Made by a program: the position numbers and the translations under genes | Shown: in pieces, positions 13,195 through 25,353 of the stretch | How positions within the stretch are numbered: position 1 is the stretch's first letter | Layout of the letters: each line of letters begins with the position of its first letter | The notes under the pieces: generated by a model | The model's database searches: none | The model's input: the letters and a program-made list of their open reading frames with translations, nothing else | What the model was told of the DNA's origin: nothing | NCBI RefSeq assembly: GCF_029227915.1 | Contig: NC_079878.1 | Location: 8,744,001 to 8,808,000, forward strand | Direction: 5' to 3' | DNA length: 64,000 bases | Source: Hydractinia symbiolongicarpus | Taxonomy: Eukaryota > Cnidaria > Hydrozoa > Anthoathecata > Hydractiniidae

Positions 13195-13600
13195 TGGTAA
13201 AATATAGTAGCGGCCGCTATTTTGAGATCGCAGCTACATGTGGGCGGCCGCTTATAGCAACTTATAACATGCAGCCGTGTATTATAATTCTTGGCCGCGA
13301 GCAATATACTCAAACAGTCATGACCGCAGTTAATAGCTCATAAGTCGCGGCAGCGAGTTATAAGTCGAGATCGCGTTTTAACAATTTGCTGAGTCACTAC
13401 ATGACATTCACATTCCACAGACCAGATCCACACTGCTTATGGCGGTGAAACAGGTGGCCGCGACTTATAACTAGCGGCCGTAACTTACAACTAGCGGCTG
13501 CGTGTTACAAATATAAGTCGTTACATTTGTAACACGTGGCCGCTAGTTGTGAGTTACGGCCGTTAGTTATAAGTCGCGGCCGCGAGTTTTGCTGCGAGTT
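13195..13600. repeat. GCGGCCGC-rich foldback region
   Basis: A GC-rich island in AT-rich DNA. It carries repeated GCGGCCGC or TGGCCGCG motifs spaced by ACTTATAACTAG or AGTTATAAGTCG on alternating strands. Its core is a hairpin: arm 13456-13516 pairs with 13521-13581, 61 bp with five mismatches and a four-base loop (GTCG). Frames on both strands here (13065-13343) are mirror products of the palindrome. No transposon ends were identified. Confidence 0.7.
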
Positions 13601-14164
13601 TTCCAGCGATTTTTACCGCGATTTTTGAACTAGAATTCGGTTCGTCCAAATCAGCCACGGTAACATAAAGTTTTTGGGATGTTTTTATTAACATAAGTAA
13701 TAGTACAAGTTTCTTAATTTTTTAAGGTAGAAAAGTTTATTACCGAAAGTACCTAAATTATTTTCACGCTCCAGCATTTAGTTTCTTATAAACGGGTTTC
13801 TTATAAAAAAATACCATTGTCTGTCTGAAATTTAATTTCTTTTAGTTCTAGAACGAATTTTAACATTTCGTTTAAAGTTTCTGGTAGCCAAATAAAAGTT
13901 TGGTTTAATGTGATTTTCTAATCGGCACCATTGGTTTTATGCACATTTCGATTCGTCCAAGTGTAAAAAAAATTAACCTAAAAAATCGCACATGTTCGGG
14001 TATTAGGCTTAAGTTTCGTATTCAGTAGTAGAAAGGGGATAGGGGCGGGGAGGGTTGGACTGGGTACATCTTTAAAATCAAAAAATCAATAGAGAGTAAA
14101 TTATATAAGACAAGACGACAATAGCATGATCAATTTAAAGAACAAAATGTTTGTAAATATGTTA

Positions 14165-14400
14165 CTAGTCGATAAGGCCCGTGGAAAAATCCACTCAGGC
14201 AAGGTACCAATGAAAATGAGAACCATCACTTGCAATTTGGATGACGTCAGCAACGTCTCACGAATGTACCAAAAATAGTCGTTAAGAGCTTTGTTTCACC
14301 CTTGCCTCTATCGCGTAGAGCTTCAAACGCTGACCAAGAAAATGTAGGATCATGCACTTTTTATGTAGCTATAGGCAAATACAGCTAAGTTTAGGTTTTC
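14165..14400 (-). mobile_element. Helitron-like relic (CTAGTCGATAAGGCCC family)
   Basis: Begins, on the plus strand, A|CTAGTCGATAAGGCCCGTGG with a GTGGAAAAATCCAC hairpin. This is the reversed 3' end of a Helitron (hairpin about 10 bases before CTAG, inserted at A/T). Sequence inward (CAAACGCTGACCAAGAA, GGATCATGCACTTTT) matches the element at 16703. The 5' end could not be placed. Confidence 0.5.
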
Positions 14401-15055
14401 AAATGTTCACTTTAATCTCCTTTTAGTATATTTATGCTTTAAACAATGCTGAAACTATATCCTACTACACGTTGGATAACACGGTCCCTAATACAAGATA
14501 AAATTAACGCGATATCTTTTTAAAAATGTGGCTATATTGTTATAATTTTGGATTCTTTTTTACTTCCAACCGCCTCCCCTTTTCCATTGATTTATAGAAG
14601 AGAAAAGTAGTTGACTTATATTCTTACTTAAATTTTACTCGAAATCATATTGAATCAGTATATCTGAACACAGGGAGAAACAAGTCAAGAATAATATTGC
14701 ACTGTCATGATAATTCAAATAACTGAAAGCAACAACCACAATTTTTTTCCAACCCTATTCCTCTCGCCCATTTTACATCAGTCCTCCCTGATTATTAATT
14801 TTCAATAATTTTTTTATCCCCTTCCCCAACAACAAACCAATTCAATTTTTTCTAGCCTTAGATGCTACAAAGAGAAAATTAAGTATTCCTGCGATGAAGG
14901 GCAAAATATAAGGCGAATCAATGCATAACCTAAATGTATAGCCTTCCTTAATTTTTCATGTCTATTTTAAGTTTCTTTTTAGTTAAATGATTACGTTGTT
15001 GTCCATGTTTTTTACAGAAACGGAACGGAGTTTTCAAAACACAGAAAATTAAAGA

Positions 15056-15737
15056 ATGTGGAAAGTGTTTAACTTTATCGCACATATATCTACAGCACTT
15101 GCAAGCTACTGGGAACTTACTTTTCAACATGTTACTGATGATGCAAAAGTACTAAACTCTGCAATCTTGTCTACAACTCATGTTCAGCGTTTAACAAGTT
15201 GCTTTTGGGATTGTATTGCCACACCAGGTTGTGTTTCTACAAACATTCTTCATCATTTCAACAACAACACGTTTAACTGCAGCTTGATACCACAAACATG
15301 GCACAAATACAAATTGGAATATGCTCCTGGTTACATGTTTTATTCTTACTTAAAGAAGAATTTTCAATTACAGTTAACACATGGCATAGGACTTTGCATC
15401 TCGCATGAAGATTCGTCATTAAGGCTTGATTTCTGTTCCTCCAAATACACATATGTTCAAATGAATCCTTTTATAAGATTGATGGTCAATGATTTGTGTG
15501 TTCATGCCTATAACGTTCATTCCATTAGAGAAAAATTCGTACTCACCGAAGACTGTACTTCAGGCTGGATGTTTAATTTCGTTGGAACAAAAAAAAAGTT
15601 ACATTAAAGTCATAGCTGACAAAGATCTTTGTGTACACGTCAAGGACGCGAGTTACAACAAGCAATATACTGCATTGGTTTCACATTACATTTGTGCCTC
15701 TCTTGCTCAAACAGAATTCCGTAGGATTGAACAGTAA
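15056..15737 (+). pseudogene. Secreted PAN/apple-like protein with beta-trefoil-like tail, frameshifted
   Basis: The ATG at 15056 lies just after an acceptor (TTTTTTACAG at about 15017), suggesting a 5' untranslated intron. Residues 1-17 look like a signal peptide. Residues about 30-85 contain CFWDCIATPGCVSTNI and a later NCSLI, the cysteine spacing of PAN/apple domains, which bind protein or carbohydrate outside the cell. Residues 110-175 and the continuation after the break hold repeated LCxx(H/S) and DLCVH motifs typical of ricin-type beta-trefoil lectin repeats. The frame breaks in a run of nine A (15589-15597). The first frame stops at 15607 and the homologous-looking sequence continues in another frame to the TAA at 15737. 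Either a one-base error or polymorphism in the homopolymer, or a real pseudogene. Domain names are from motif reading only. Confidence 0.6.
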
Positions 15738-16700
15738 CATTTTTGCAAATGGTTTGCCGTTAACACACACATCGAGTTAAGAGTCATTAAAGTTTGGTCA
15801 CGAATGTTATACAGTCAAACTTTATCCAAAAACTTCTTTAAAACAGTTCCCTTCAATTAACATGGCCGAACTTTTGCAGGACCAATCACGGAGGTTATCC
15901 TTTAATAAATGTTGTGAATCTGTTGTAATGAAAAAAATTGAAGAGAAGCCTTGTTGCAATTTGGAAAACAATTTTTATTAATAAATTCAGAACAATCGTT
16001 GAATTCTAAAAATAGACGTTTTTTTAATAAAATTATAATTTACTTATTTTGGGGAGAGATAAGCATTGTTTAACGTCCTCCGCAACTAATACCTTCTATT
16101 AATGGCTAGCCACAGTCGCTCTCTAGAAGTGACCGCTATAAAAACTTTCACCGTATTTTTAACATATAAAAGGTAAAAGAATTTAAGAGCACTTATTTAG
16201 TTTCTGTAGCTAACACAATTCGCATGTAAATATGAGCACACTCTATAAAATGAGCACAAATCGCAAAACTTGCACAGCATTTTATTTTGAAAATACACCA
16301 ATCAACACAAAATGTATTTCATTATAAATAGGTGTGCACAGTCAAGCACAATCATTGTATGGTTGTTTTAGACTTCCTCGTCTACTGGGCTCTTTCACAA
16401 CTATGACGTTCTGCCGGTACAGCTCAGTAATGGCCCTGGTATAGACTGATAATTTACGGAATTGCGAGCTGGAGTAGAGACAGTAATGAGGCAAGAAAAT
16501 GGTGGCACGGAAGAACACAGAAAATTTGGAGCTAGTCAACCTTAAAATGTCAGGAAATATTATTTTGTGGTTTAATTTTAAAATATAAAACAGATGAGGT
16601 TGCATGTTTGGTGTGTGTAAAACTGGCACGTTGACGGGGCTAAACATGGTTTAGTACTGGACATTGCGATGTCTTCTTTATGTCTGTTGTTCTATTGGCT
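15738..16700. other. Non-coding stretch downstream of the PAN gene
   Basis: Contains several AATAAA-like signals (for example near 15904 and 15980) that could end the PAN-gene transcript. A 101-codon minus-strand frame at 16647-16342 has no recognisable motif and no splice support. Confidence 0.4.
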
Positions 16701-16702
16701 TA

Positions 16703-17170
16703 CTAGTCGATAAGGCCCGTTTGGAAATCCAATTAGGCAGAAGGGCAATGGAAAAATAGGTTGTTGATGTTTTGCTGACGTCAGCAGTGCGAATCTAAAA
16801 AAATTGGCGAAATTCAGGTTATTCTTTACCTGTAACGTGTAGACGTTGAAACGCTAATGAAAATAATGTATAAGATATGTTTTCGAGGAACGCCTAAAAG
16901 TTTTGTTGACGTCAGCGAATGCATTTTTATACCTGTTGCTTTCATCGTTTACATCTTGAAACGCTGACTAAGAACATGTATAGGATCATGTACTTTTGAC
17001 AAACGGTAGCAAAGATATTAATGTTTAAAAGTTTTTGGATGACGTCAGGGGTCGATTCGGGGACCCAGGTTTGGGAAACTAACCGAAATTGGTTCCAGGC
17101 GGTCCCTAGTTACCCACACGGTAAAAATGACTGACGTCACCACCTCGTTTTCAAGTTATTTAGCCTCAAA
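16703..17170 (-). mobile_element. Helitron-like relic with repeated GACGTCAG motifs
   Basis: Starts A|CTAGTCGATAAGGCCCG like the element at 14165 and shares its internal segment GAAACGCTGACTAAGAACATGTATAGGATCATG. It contains four TGACGTCA-type motifs (near 16775, 16908, 17040, 17130). The hairpin near the end is diverged. The right boundary is uncertain. Confidence 0.45.
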
Positions 17171-20100
17171 TTTTTAGGTGCACTGTAACGGGTTGTGTGG
17201 CAGGTAAGCAAGTTACATCAATGCTATACGTATCTCTGGCAGTAATATAACATAATTACAGTCGCAGGGGAGGAAAAGCCAGCCGTTGCTAGACTATAGT
17301 GAGCGAGTTTATTTACATTTTCTACAAAAAAATACCAGCCGTAAAAAACGGCAGAAAAGGAAATACACCATGTCGGGCGGACTTATGCTACCAGCTAGTT
17401 AAAGTGGTTACGTAGTTTTTAAGCTAAACGATAGACGCTGTTTGTTTTATGAAAAAATCGTTTGGTAAATTATAACCTTTTGAATATTTGTTAAATAAAA
17501 GAAACAAGACGTATGATATACGCAAACAACCTCGCCAAAAAGTTTATAAAAAGCTGAAGTTAGACACGACATATTTTGCTATTCGGATAGGCAATAATAT
17601 TGATAAAAAATTTCTCGAAATTTCAATTTTCGTTAGGGTAGTCTGTAAACACGTCCTCGCGGGCGAGATAGTAAAAAGAAAAAAAAAAGTAAAAATAGTT
17701 ACCAAGATGAGATTCGAACACACGACTACTCCCGTGTCGGTGCTCAGAGAGGCAAAAATTTCCATTCTTGTAGGACACATTTGCGTTTTAATACAAGCTC
17801 ACGAGCTTGTAATAAGATCATTAAGCATTAACAAGATAAACGTGACAACAGGTAAACCTTGTCGCACATGCTTTTAAGCTTACTACGCTTTTCGCAACAA
17901 CTGTATTACAGCTTTGGTTTACAAAACACAGGATACACTCTGTTAAAACGCCGGGTCAAGCCACAAATAACTGTGATATCTAACGGTGACACACGGATGA
18001 GTGAATAATAAGAACCGTCAACTGTGCCACAAATTCAGGTAAAGCACTTTACTACAGGTATATAACTATAGTATATATAGTATTTAGTAAATTAAGTTAA
18101 GTTGACACAATTTTATAGTGTTTCCGGCGTAATATATTTTTGAAAACTTAAGCTACAAGATAAACGTAGATTACAATTCGTTGTTACCCCATCATAGCAA
18201 AAGAGCTGGCCAACCTTTTTAATTTATCGGAGAGCGTTCCCGGTAAGAAGTTAAAAAAAATGTTACTCCGAGCTGAGCGCTTAGTGCAGGCAAACAATGT
18301 GACACATCCATATAAGTGTTTTCTGAAAAAAGCGTTATCGCAACTGCGGTTAAACTGAAACATCGGAACAGCCCTTTTTTAACATGGGCTATACGCTTAG
18401 TTAAACAGTTGAACAGGTGTATAGGTGTAACACCCTTTTTTCAAAAAAACCTCTCTGCAACTTCTGTTTAAAAAAAACACAAGAAACAGCCTGTTGTTAC
18501 CTGTCCAGCTAAAACAATCGCTCAGTCATTTTGTTTGCGGAGAAAGTTTTAAAAAAAATAAAAAAAGATGTAGCTAGCTACCTAGCTAACTACCTTTAGC
18601 AAAAGGATTATTGTTTACGAATATTGTTGTAGCCAAACTGCATTTTTATACCCTCCCTTTTTAGCCAGATATAACTAAGGAGCTAGCTAAATAGTCAAAG
18701 CGTCAACATAAAAATAAATGTTGGCTAGGATAAAAAGTTCTTATACTATACAGAATAGTATAAAGTAAGGCTCTACCTGGCTTCGAAGCTAGCCTTCAAA
18801 ATCTTCGTCCCTAGCCGAAAATCCTTAAATTGGTGCGTTTAAGATCTGTACGTGGCTAAAAAACGTGAAAAATATTTATCTTAACATTGAAATCAAAGAG
18901 AAAACAAATATTACATAAATATAAAGCTTTTAAAAGGCCTACAAACAGGCCTACAAACCTCACACACGACCACTTTCAAAATCAAAATGGCCTTTCTCCG
19001 GATTCTTGAATTGTTTTTAAAGAATCAGGCGTCGTGATTGGTGTACTACTTGCGAGCAGTCAAACAAAGTCGGCAAAAATATATCGCATTTGGTATTCGT
19101 GCGTATTTTAAAAATTTCGTGTTTCCGTAACAGGACTTGTCTTTCGCGGACACACAGACAAAATAGGGCTATTATTAAAAAAGAAATACTCATGTCATTA
19201 AAATTGATACAGAACACTGAATGTTAGGGTGATCAAGGCAAAAAAAAATCCATTCGTATCAGGAATTTACTGGTTCCATATTTTTAAAACCCAATCAGTA
19301 TTTTATTCCTAGACCTTGGTAACCTCCTAGCAACCAAAATACGGGTTGGTAATACAATATCTTAGATCACTCCTACGAGAATTCTAAATACATTCTAGAA
19401 AAAGTTAGAAAATTTCAGGGCCATACCTTAACCCTATTATATGAGAGGTGAACCGTCATAGTTCGAAAAGTGCTAAGGGGTTGTTTGAAAAGTTTTCTTT
19501 TTATTTTCAAGAATTTTAAAATTGAATTTAACCATGTTGCTGCAACGCTTCAGCAACAATTAAATGTTGCATATGAATCGCTTTGTTTGTATAATTGTTA
19601 CTAGGTTCCTAAAATTTTCTCGCAAATTTCATCAACGTTTTCGTAACAGCGGGAGGCACTGTTGTTGCTGATTTCAATAAGCTTTTTATGGTGAAGCCAA
19701 GTAATATGTGGCCGTAAAAAAACTGCGAGGACACGCGAGTGACTTGCATACATGAAGAAAAAAAAAACACCTTGGATACCAGAAGATGATAGCCCATTGG
19801 TGGTAGGACATGTCTTTGTATGACTAAAACCTTTTTGGTATGACAAACAACATTTGAAGAAGAACATAAAGTGACATCTTGAGATACGTGACAAAAAAAG
19901 ACGTTACTAATAAGTGTTGCATTTTAAGTATGTTAAGTAACCTTTACGTGTACGCGCAAAAAAATTTATTTGTATTTACATGGAGTTTTGTGTCGGGTTT
20001 TGCAAAGTGGACATGTACCAGAATTTTGTACGCGTGCATAAGAGCTTTGTACGCATGCGCAATAATTCCATTTCCGGTAAATTGTGTGTACATGAATATT

Positions 20101-21500
20101 TTATGAGTTAAAATAATTTTCTCATTTCGCTCGTTTTGACCAAAATGAAATCAACACCAAAATGAGTTTCATTTCACTTCCATAAGAACTACACAAGAGG
20201 CCGAATTTCGCTTCCGAAATTAAATTAATCCTCCGTGAAGTTCGTTTAACACTTTTTTATAATATAATAGATTAGAAATCACGCCATGTCAAAAGTTGAT
20301 TTAAATTGTGACATAGCTGTGATACATATTTCATGAAGAAATTCAATTGTGGAATGTCATTTTCGAAACTAGATAACAAATGCTAACATCCATTTGAATA
20401 GAAACTATTTGATATTATACAGCTAGTCTAAGATACAATTTGCTTTATTACGAAGACATACAGCTAGTTATATACATTTGCTGAGAATTATTTACTAGCT
20501 GGAAGCCTCTGGAAGAAACTGCAGTAACCGATATCCATTAAATAAGTCGTCTTACAAACTAGTGAAACGAGTCTTTAAAAACATAAAAAACACAAGTATG
20601 CACCTGCAATGGTCTAACGTTTTGACAAAGAAGTGAGAAATTTAAGTGTAATATATTCGTATAATGTCTGACAACGAATCTTGAATAAGGAAGGATAACT
20701 CACACACTCCCAACAAAAAAAGAAAATTGAAGAAAACTAACCAAAAACCCAACCCTTTCCCACGTTTTTAATAGCCCCCTCCCTCCCTCTAACCTCAAAA
20801 GAAAGGTTTAAAAGCTATCACGTCCACCATTTTGTCTGCTTAACGACATATTGGGAGCATTTATTGTTAGCTGTATTTTCCCAGAGTACACCAGCACTAT
20901 TGGTGAATAATGTTTTCAAGAATGCAAATGAAAACCACAGGAAAATACGGCTGAAAGAAGGAAATGCTATCTCAAAATCTTCGGAACAGAACAATAATTA
21001 AAATTTCCAAAACTTCATTTGTTGACTACTCTTTCTGTTTCTGATGCGAATCAAAAATAGAAAGCATTTAAATTCCCTGTTGAACGGAACGGAAACATTT
21101 TGTAGGACAACCAATCAGATTGCAGTGTTATTTCCATTCCTTTCCATTCCGGTTTTGCGCTTAAAAATCCTTACTCACTTATGTTCCGGCGTAAATTGCA
21201 AAAAGACAGCTAATAAATTAAATACATATCTTCTTATATTGGAATAATATTTCATAGCTTTTTTATATTTTGAGTGTGTATAGGTGCATTTTTTATACTC
21301 GTCTCACAGATTTTTTAACGACTACATACGTACAGGCTCGCAACAGGTGTAAAAAATCCTAAGATCTCACAATAAAAGTCAAGTATAAATAACTGTTGTT
21401 GAAAAAGCCCTCCAAATTTCACCTTTCGGGGTTACAAATCGATGATTGATTGTTAGCAAATTACGTCACCAAATCGAATCCTGTTATTCTGACATTATGA
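17171..21500. other. Long non-coding stretch with repeat traces
   Basis: No supported exon. A 129-codon frame at 17488-17877 has biased composition and no motif. Around 17700-17770 the minus strand has a GTGTTCGAATC box resembling a tRNA T-arm, probably an old tRNA-derived SINE. At 19060-19190 sequence resembling the Helitron-like element at 51155-51330 is present (ATATATCGCATTTG.TATTCGTG ... GGCTATTATTAAA). Confidence 0.4.
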
Positions 21501-21511
21501 AAAGCTACTAC

Positions 21512-21518
21512 TATAAAA
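21512..21518 (+). promoter_or_regulatory. TATA box of the 138-residue secreted-protein gene
   Basis: TATAAAA 77 bases upstream of the ATG at 21595. This leaves room for a short 5' untranslated region of about 50 bases. Confidence 0.45.
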
Positions 21519-21594
21519 GAAGAAAAGAAATGTGTGAAAGTCACTCTTGAAAACTAAACTGTAGTATTTACAAGAAGTAGAAACTGCAAAGAAG

Positions 21595-24500
21595 ATGTTG
21601 TTCTTATTTTATCTAACTTGTTTACACTTCGTTGTGGTGCATACTGCCACGGTATTTGTTTTTTTATTTCTGTTATGTCATTGTTGTTGTTATTTGTCTA
21701 GAATGCTGGAAGAATGTTACTTTTTAACATTTTTTGCTTTTTTTTGAAGATTTTTATTTTCTTTTACTTTTGCTTTTTAACACGCACATCCCACAGTATT
21801 GATTTAAATCTTTTTCCGACACCTGTAAATATTTGACTGAACACTTACATTAGTGGTAGTAATACTCGACTGAATTTCGACGTAAAACTTAAAAACTCAT
21901 ATGAATCATTGTATGATGGCCCTTGGCCATGCACTTCTTTTATTAGTCAAAACACTTCTCCCTCTTTTGTTCGAAGCACTTCACTTTTAAGTGTAAGACA
22001 CAATTTCACAAAGTTACCAGGCCCAATTCTAGCCCTAAAACCTCCAAGCTTGCGAACGATTAATACAGTGGAATCCCTCTAAAGCAGACACCATCGATGC
22101 AAAAAAAATTCCGCTTAATCGGGATGTCCGCTTTATAGAGATTTTGCCGAAAATTTAGTTTTAGACTGGATTCTACTCAAAGCTTTTTAGTCCATTCTTT
22201 TTAACAGAATACCTAAATGTTAACATATATCGTGAAAAATTGCATAAAAACATATTTTGGTCCAAATCTATGGGAGTTTAACCTAAACTCCGTTCCAAGC
22301 ATCACTGGCCCTCTTAATGGGATGTCCGCTTTGAAGGGTGTGCGTCCTAACGGGATTCCACTGTTATATTTTATTCATGCAAATGCTTACTGGAAACTGC
22401 TACAACAAAGCTGCTGGTAAATTGAGCCACGTGACATAAGCCAAGTATAATACTTTCAAAAAGTGAAAAAATACAGACTATGGGTGCAGCATTGCGGACC
22501 AAATTTTTTTAATTAAGTTGAGAAGAAATTTCAGACTACATACAGAGAAATTTTAAGCGCAGAAGAAAAGTGTTTTCAAATTGGAAAAGGAATGAGCCAT
22601 GGGGGCCATCTTAACAAGCAAGCTTAACCCTTTAATTGTCATCGCCATACCAATTTTTAATACGGTATTCATATGACACGCAAATACGACTCATTATTAT
22701 CAGCAGTGGGTCGTAAATAAAAAAGGGACATGCATCAACAAAGGCTTCAATGCAACCCAGGGCTTGCTTCAATGACCTTATTTTCAAATAATTACCTGCT
22801 TACTGAAACTACTAGATGTATTTTCTATTTTTCTATATTTGTTGTTATATTTATTTAGCTTTCACATAAAAACCTCGATGACGGTATTACAAAAGGTAAG
22901 GCAACCTTTCTTTTATCTTGTACCAAATATCACTTCTGTTCCTAGTGTTCACAATATGACATTTGTCATCAAAGTACTTATTCTGTAAACACGACATGCG
23001 ATTTAAATTGGCTGTTTATTTCGTCAGATTTTTGAAGATTTTTGAAAGATATTTGGAGTTTAAAATTTGTACTTACTAAAAAAAAATTGGTACTAACAGT
23101 TGAACTGAAATCTTATTCTTTTTGAGATTTATTTAAAACAAAATAAAGAAATATGGAACCGTACGCCCCATCCCGTTCCCAGAAAGAGAAAAAATAAAGC
23201 CTTAAGGACGAGGTTGTTATATGCCCACAATGTGACACTAAACAATATAGAACATATCTCTTTAGGCTGTGTAGGTGCTGATAACAATCCTAATGGATAC
23301 CCTGGTCAAATCCCGACAAATACAATAACAGGTTCCTGTAGAAAATCTCATCAATATGGCGGATATTATTTTTTGATCACATGGGGTCAACCAATTGGTA
23401 TTAACAATAATTTTGCCCATCTAACTCGAATATGATATTGAGAATATATCTTTTTATCAGCTTTTTGTTTTCGTTCAGATGGAAAAACGAAACCAGCCAG
23501 CGGTTATCAAGTATCATTTGATTATGGTTCGCCCGTCTTCATTTGTTTCCAAGTAAAAGTGAGTTGTTTTAAATACAGAGAAAAAAAATGGTATACTAAC
23601 TGCCTTCCTTCCAACTAGTATTTCGAAAAACATGCTTACATTTGCCAGACAGGGGCCACAAGATCCGTTTCATACGTTGCTTACACATGAGCTTTTGTTT
23701 CTTTCTAGAACAACACAAATCAGTTTATTTTTACAAAGAAGAGAGGTTTCGTGGAAGGTCAAATTTATGATTTAGCGGTAATATATTATCTAATTTTTTT
23801 AAAAGTATTTATTTACCCTCTGCTTGTATTGGCTACCTTATTGATGTTTACAAAGTAACATTTAGCCCCCGTCTTAAAGGGCTCTTTTCGTTTTTTCTTA
23901 AATTGGGAATGCCGCCGTCACCAATAAAAAAGCTAAAAGGGACACGCCTGGGGATGAGGTTGAGTAAAATTTAACTTTTTTTTTAGATTATTCCTCGTCC
24001 CACACCATATGCGCTTTCAACAAGGATGGTTCGCATCGGCAAATGTCCAGGTAAGTTATATTAATACACAAAATATTCAAGGTACTTTTTATTTCACATA
24101 CTAAGAAAGAATTAATATAAGAAAACATGATCTTCCATCTTTGTTCCCAGGGGCATTTTGCCTTGTTGATGAAGTTGATAGCAGCGAAAAGTTGGCCACT
24201 CCGTAATAATAGAGGGGACACAAGACCCTGGGGACGGGGTTAAAGATCGTCGACATTTAGGAGATCATGGTGACCCGCCCCGTCGCCCATTTTATGTCCA
24301 AAAAAAATTTTGTAAAAACTACTCTGCAAGTTATTGAATAAGAAGTGAGATTATAAAAAAGACCGGAGAAAAGTTTGCGAATTTCAATCTAATTTCAATG
24401 TCGTATTTTAGGAGGGAAGAGTAAGGGGGCTTGGTTCTAAACTTACTGTCTCCTCGAGGGCAAAACATTTCTGAGGAGATATTAAAAAATGGAAAGTTTT

Positions 24501-24836
24501 AATTTTTTGGAAAAGCATTGAAGTTCAATACACTCTGCGCAACGGACAGCTTTCAGGGGCTTGGGAACGGTATTGTTATTTTTTCTGATTCTTATTTTAA
24601 AGCCATTCTCATGACTTTGAATTTACACGGTTTATTTGACCGTAGGTATACTAAAAGGAGATATCCATGAAATAACCAATAATTTTTATTTAATTTTTAT
24701 TTTTATCCTGTATTTTCTTTTTATAGCTGATCCAAAATACCCAACTCTTATGACACGAAAAGAAATACACACAACATCTACAGTACAACCCAAGGTTTTT
24801 GGAAAGAAAGCAAAAAAAGCACGTGTTTGCGGTTAA
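21595..24836 (+). CDS. Six-exon gene for a 138-residue secreted basic protein, unknown family
   Basis: Exons: 21595-21651, 22859-22895, 23479-23558, 23709-23777, 23987-24050, 24727-24836. All introns are GT/AG (donors GTATTT, GTAAGG, GTGAGT, GTAATA, GTAAGT) and all phases join without a stop. Exon 1 encodes a hydrophobic signal peptide (MLFLFYLTCLHFVVVHTAT). The mature part is about 119 residues with three cysteines (in FICFQ, GKCP and RVCG), one NNT glycosylation sequon, a TKKRG dibasic site and a strongly basic tail (GKKAKKAR). I recognise no domain. A secreted role is inferred from the signal peptide; the basic tail could bind polyanions such as glycosaminoglycans or could be antimicrobial, but nothing shows this. 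A TATA box sits upstream at 21512. Intron 1 contains a Tigger/pogo-like MITE. Confidence 0.75.
22066..22363. mobile_element. Tigger/pogo-like MITE
   Basis: Ends are CAGTGGAATCCC (22066) and GGGATTCCACTG (ends 22363). Imperfect internal terminal repeats (GCGGACATCCCGATTAAG-like) mark the Tc1/mariner-pogo-type TIR. TA precedes the left end; on the right a TA is one base away, so the target duplication is slightly decayed. About 298 bp, no transposase. It lies in intron 1 of the secreted-protein gene. Confidence 0.6.
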
Positions 24837-25353
24837 TTTAGTTTTGTTATATAAACGTATTTAGGCAACGACCTTTTTATAACAATGGTGACAGGTGACC
24901 AAAAAAAAAAAAAAAATAAATAAATCGTAATTTCTGGATTCTTTTTTGCGTCACAAACTATTTCTTCGATATTTGCCGTCCTAGCCGAATTCCCTTGGGA
25001 GAATGCACTAAATCTCCCATTGAATCGATGTATGGGATATCAAACAAAAACATACAGTAATTTAAATTTTTAAAACTCACAATTCAACCTCCGGGCTCCT
25101 AATTATTTTATAACGGAACGGCAAAAAGCCCTGGGATTGGGGTTGCTCACAATCTGCATTATTCTATATTTATGCTTGCTAAAACAAAAATTTTAAAAAA
25201 TATAAGCAGGTGCAACAACAAAATAAAAATTAAAACATAATAAAAATCCAAGATGCTAACAAAATCGAAATTTCTAACAACCGTTATGTAAAAAGCTAAA
25301 TCTGCGAAAACTACATACTTGGTTTGCCATGCCAGAGTACACACCGGGGAAAA
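24837..25353. other. 3' flank of the secreted-protein gene
   Basis: Holds a poly-A run with AATAAATAAAT at about 24901-24925 that may include the polyadenylation signal. No other gene seen. Confidence 0.4.

Noticed and set aside
13065-13343. Overlapping open frames on both strands
   Set aside because: They arise from the palindromic GC-rich motifs, which read open on either strand; no splice or domain support.
16342-16647. 101-codon minus-strand frame
   Set aside because: No motif, no splice signal and no neighbouring exon in phase.
17700-17770. tRNA-like T-arm (GTGTTCGAATC on the minus strand)
   Set aside because: The T stem has mismatches and no proper acceptor or anticodon arm could be drawn; at most a decayed tRNA-derived SINE.
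17488-17877. 129-codon open frame
   Set aside because: Lys/Ile-biased, overlaps the tRNA-like relic and has no motif or splice context.
19609-19894. Minus-strand frames near GCATGCGC (NRF1-like) and TTCCGG (ETS-like) motifs, considered as a small mitochondrial-protein gene
   Set aside because: The best frame has no start, the proposed intron is weak, and the same ACGCATGCGCAATA string also occurs inside the TIR element at 59.1 kb, so it may be repeat sequence.
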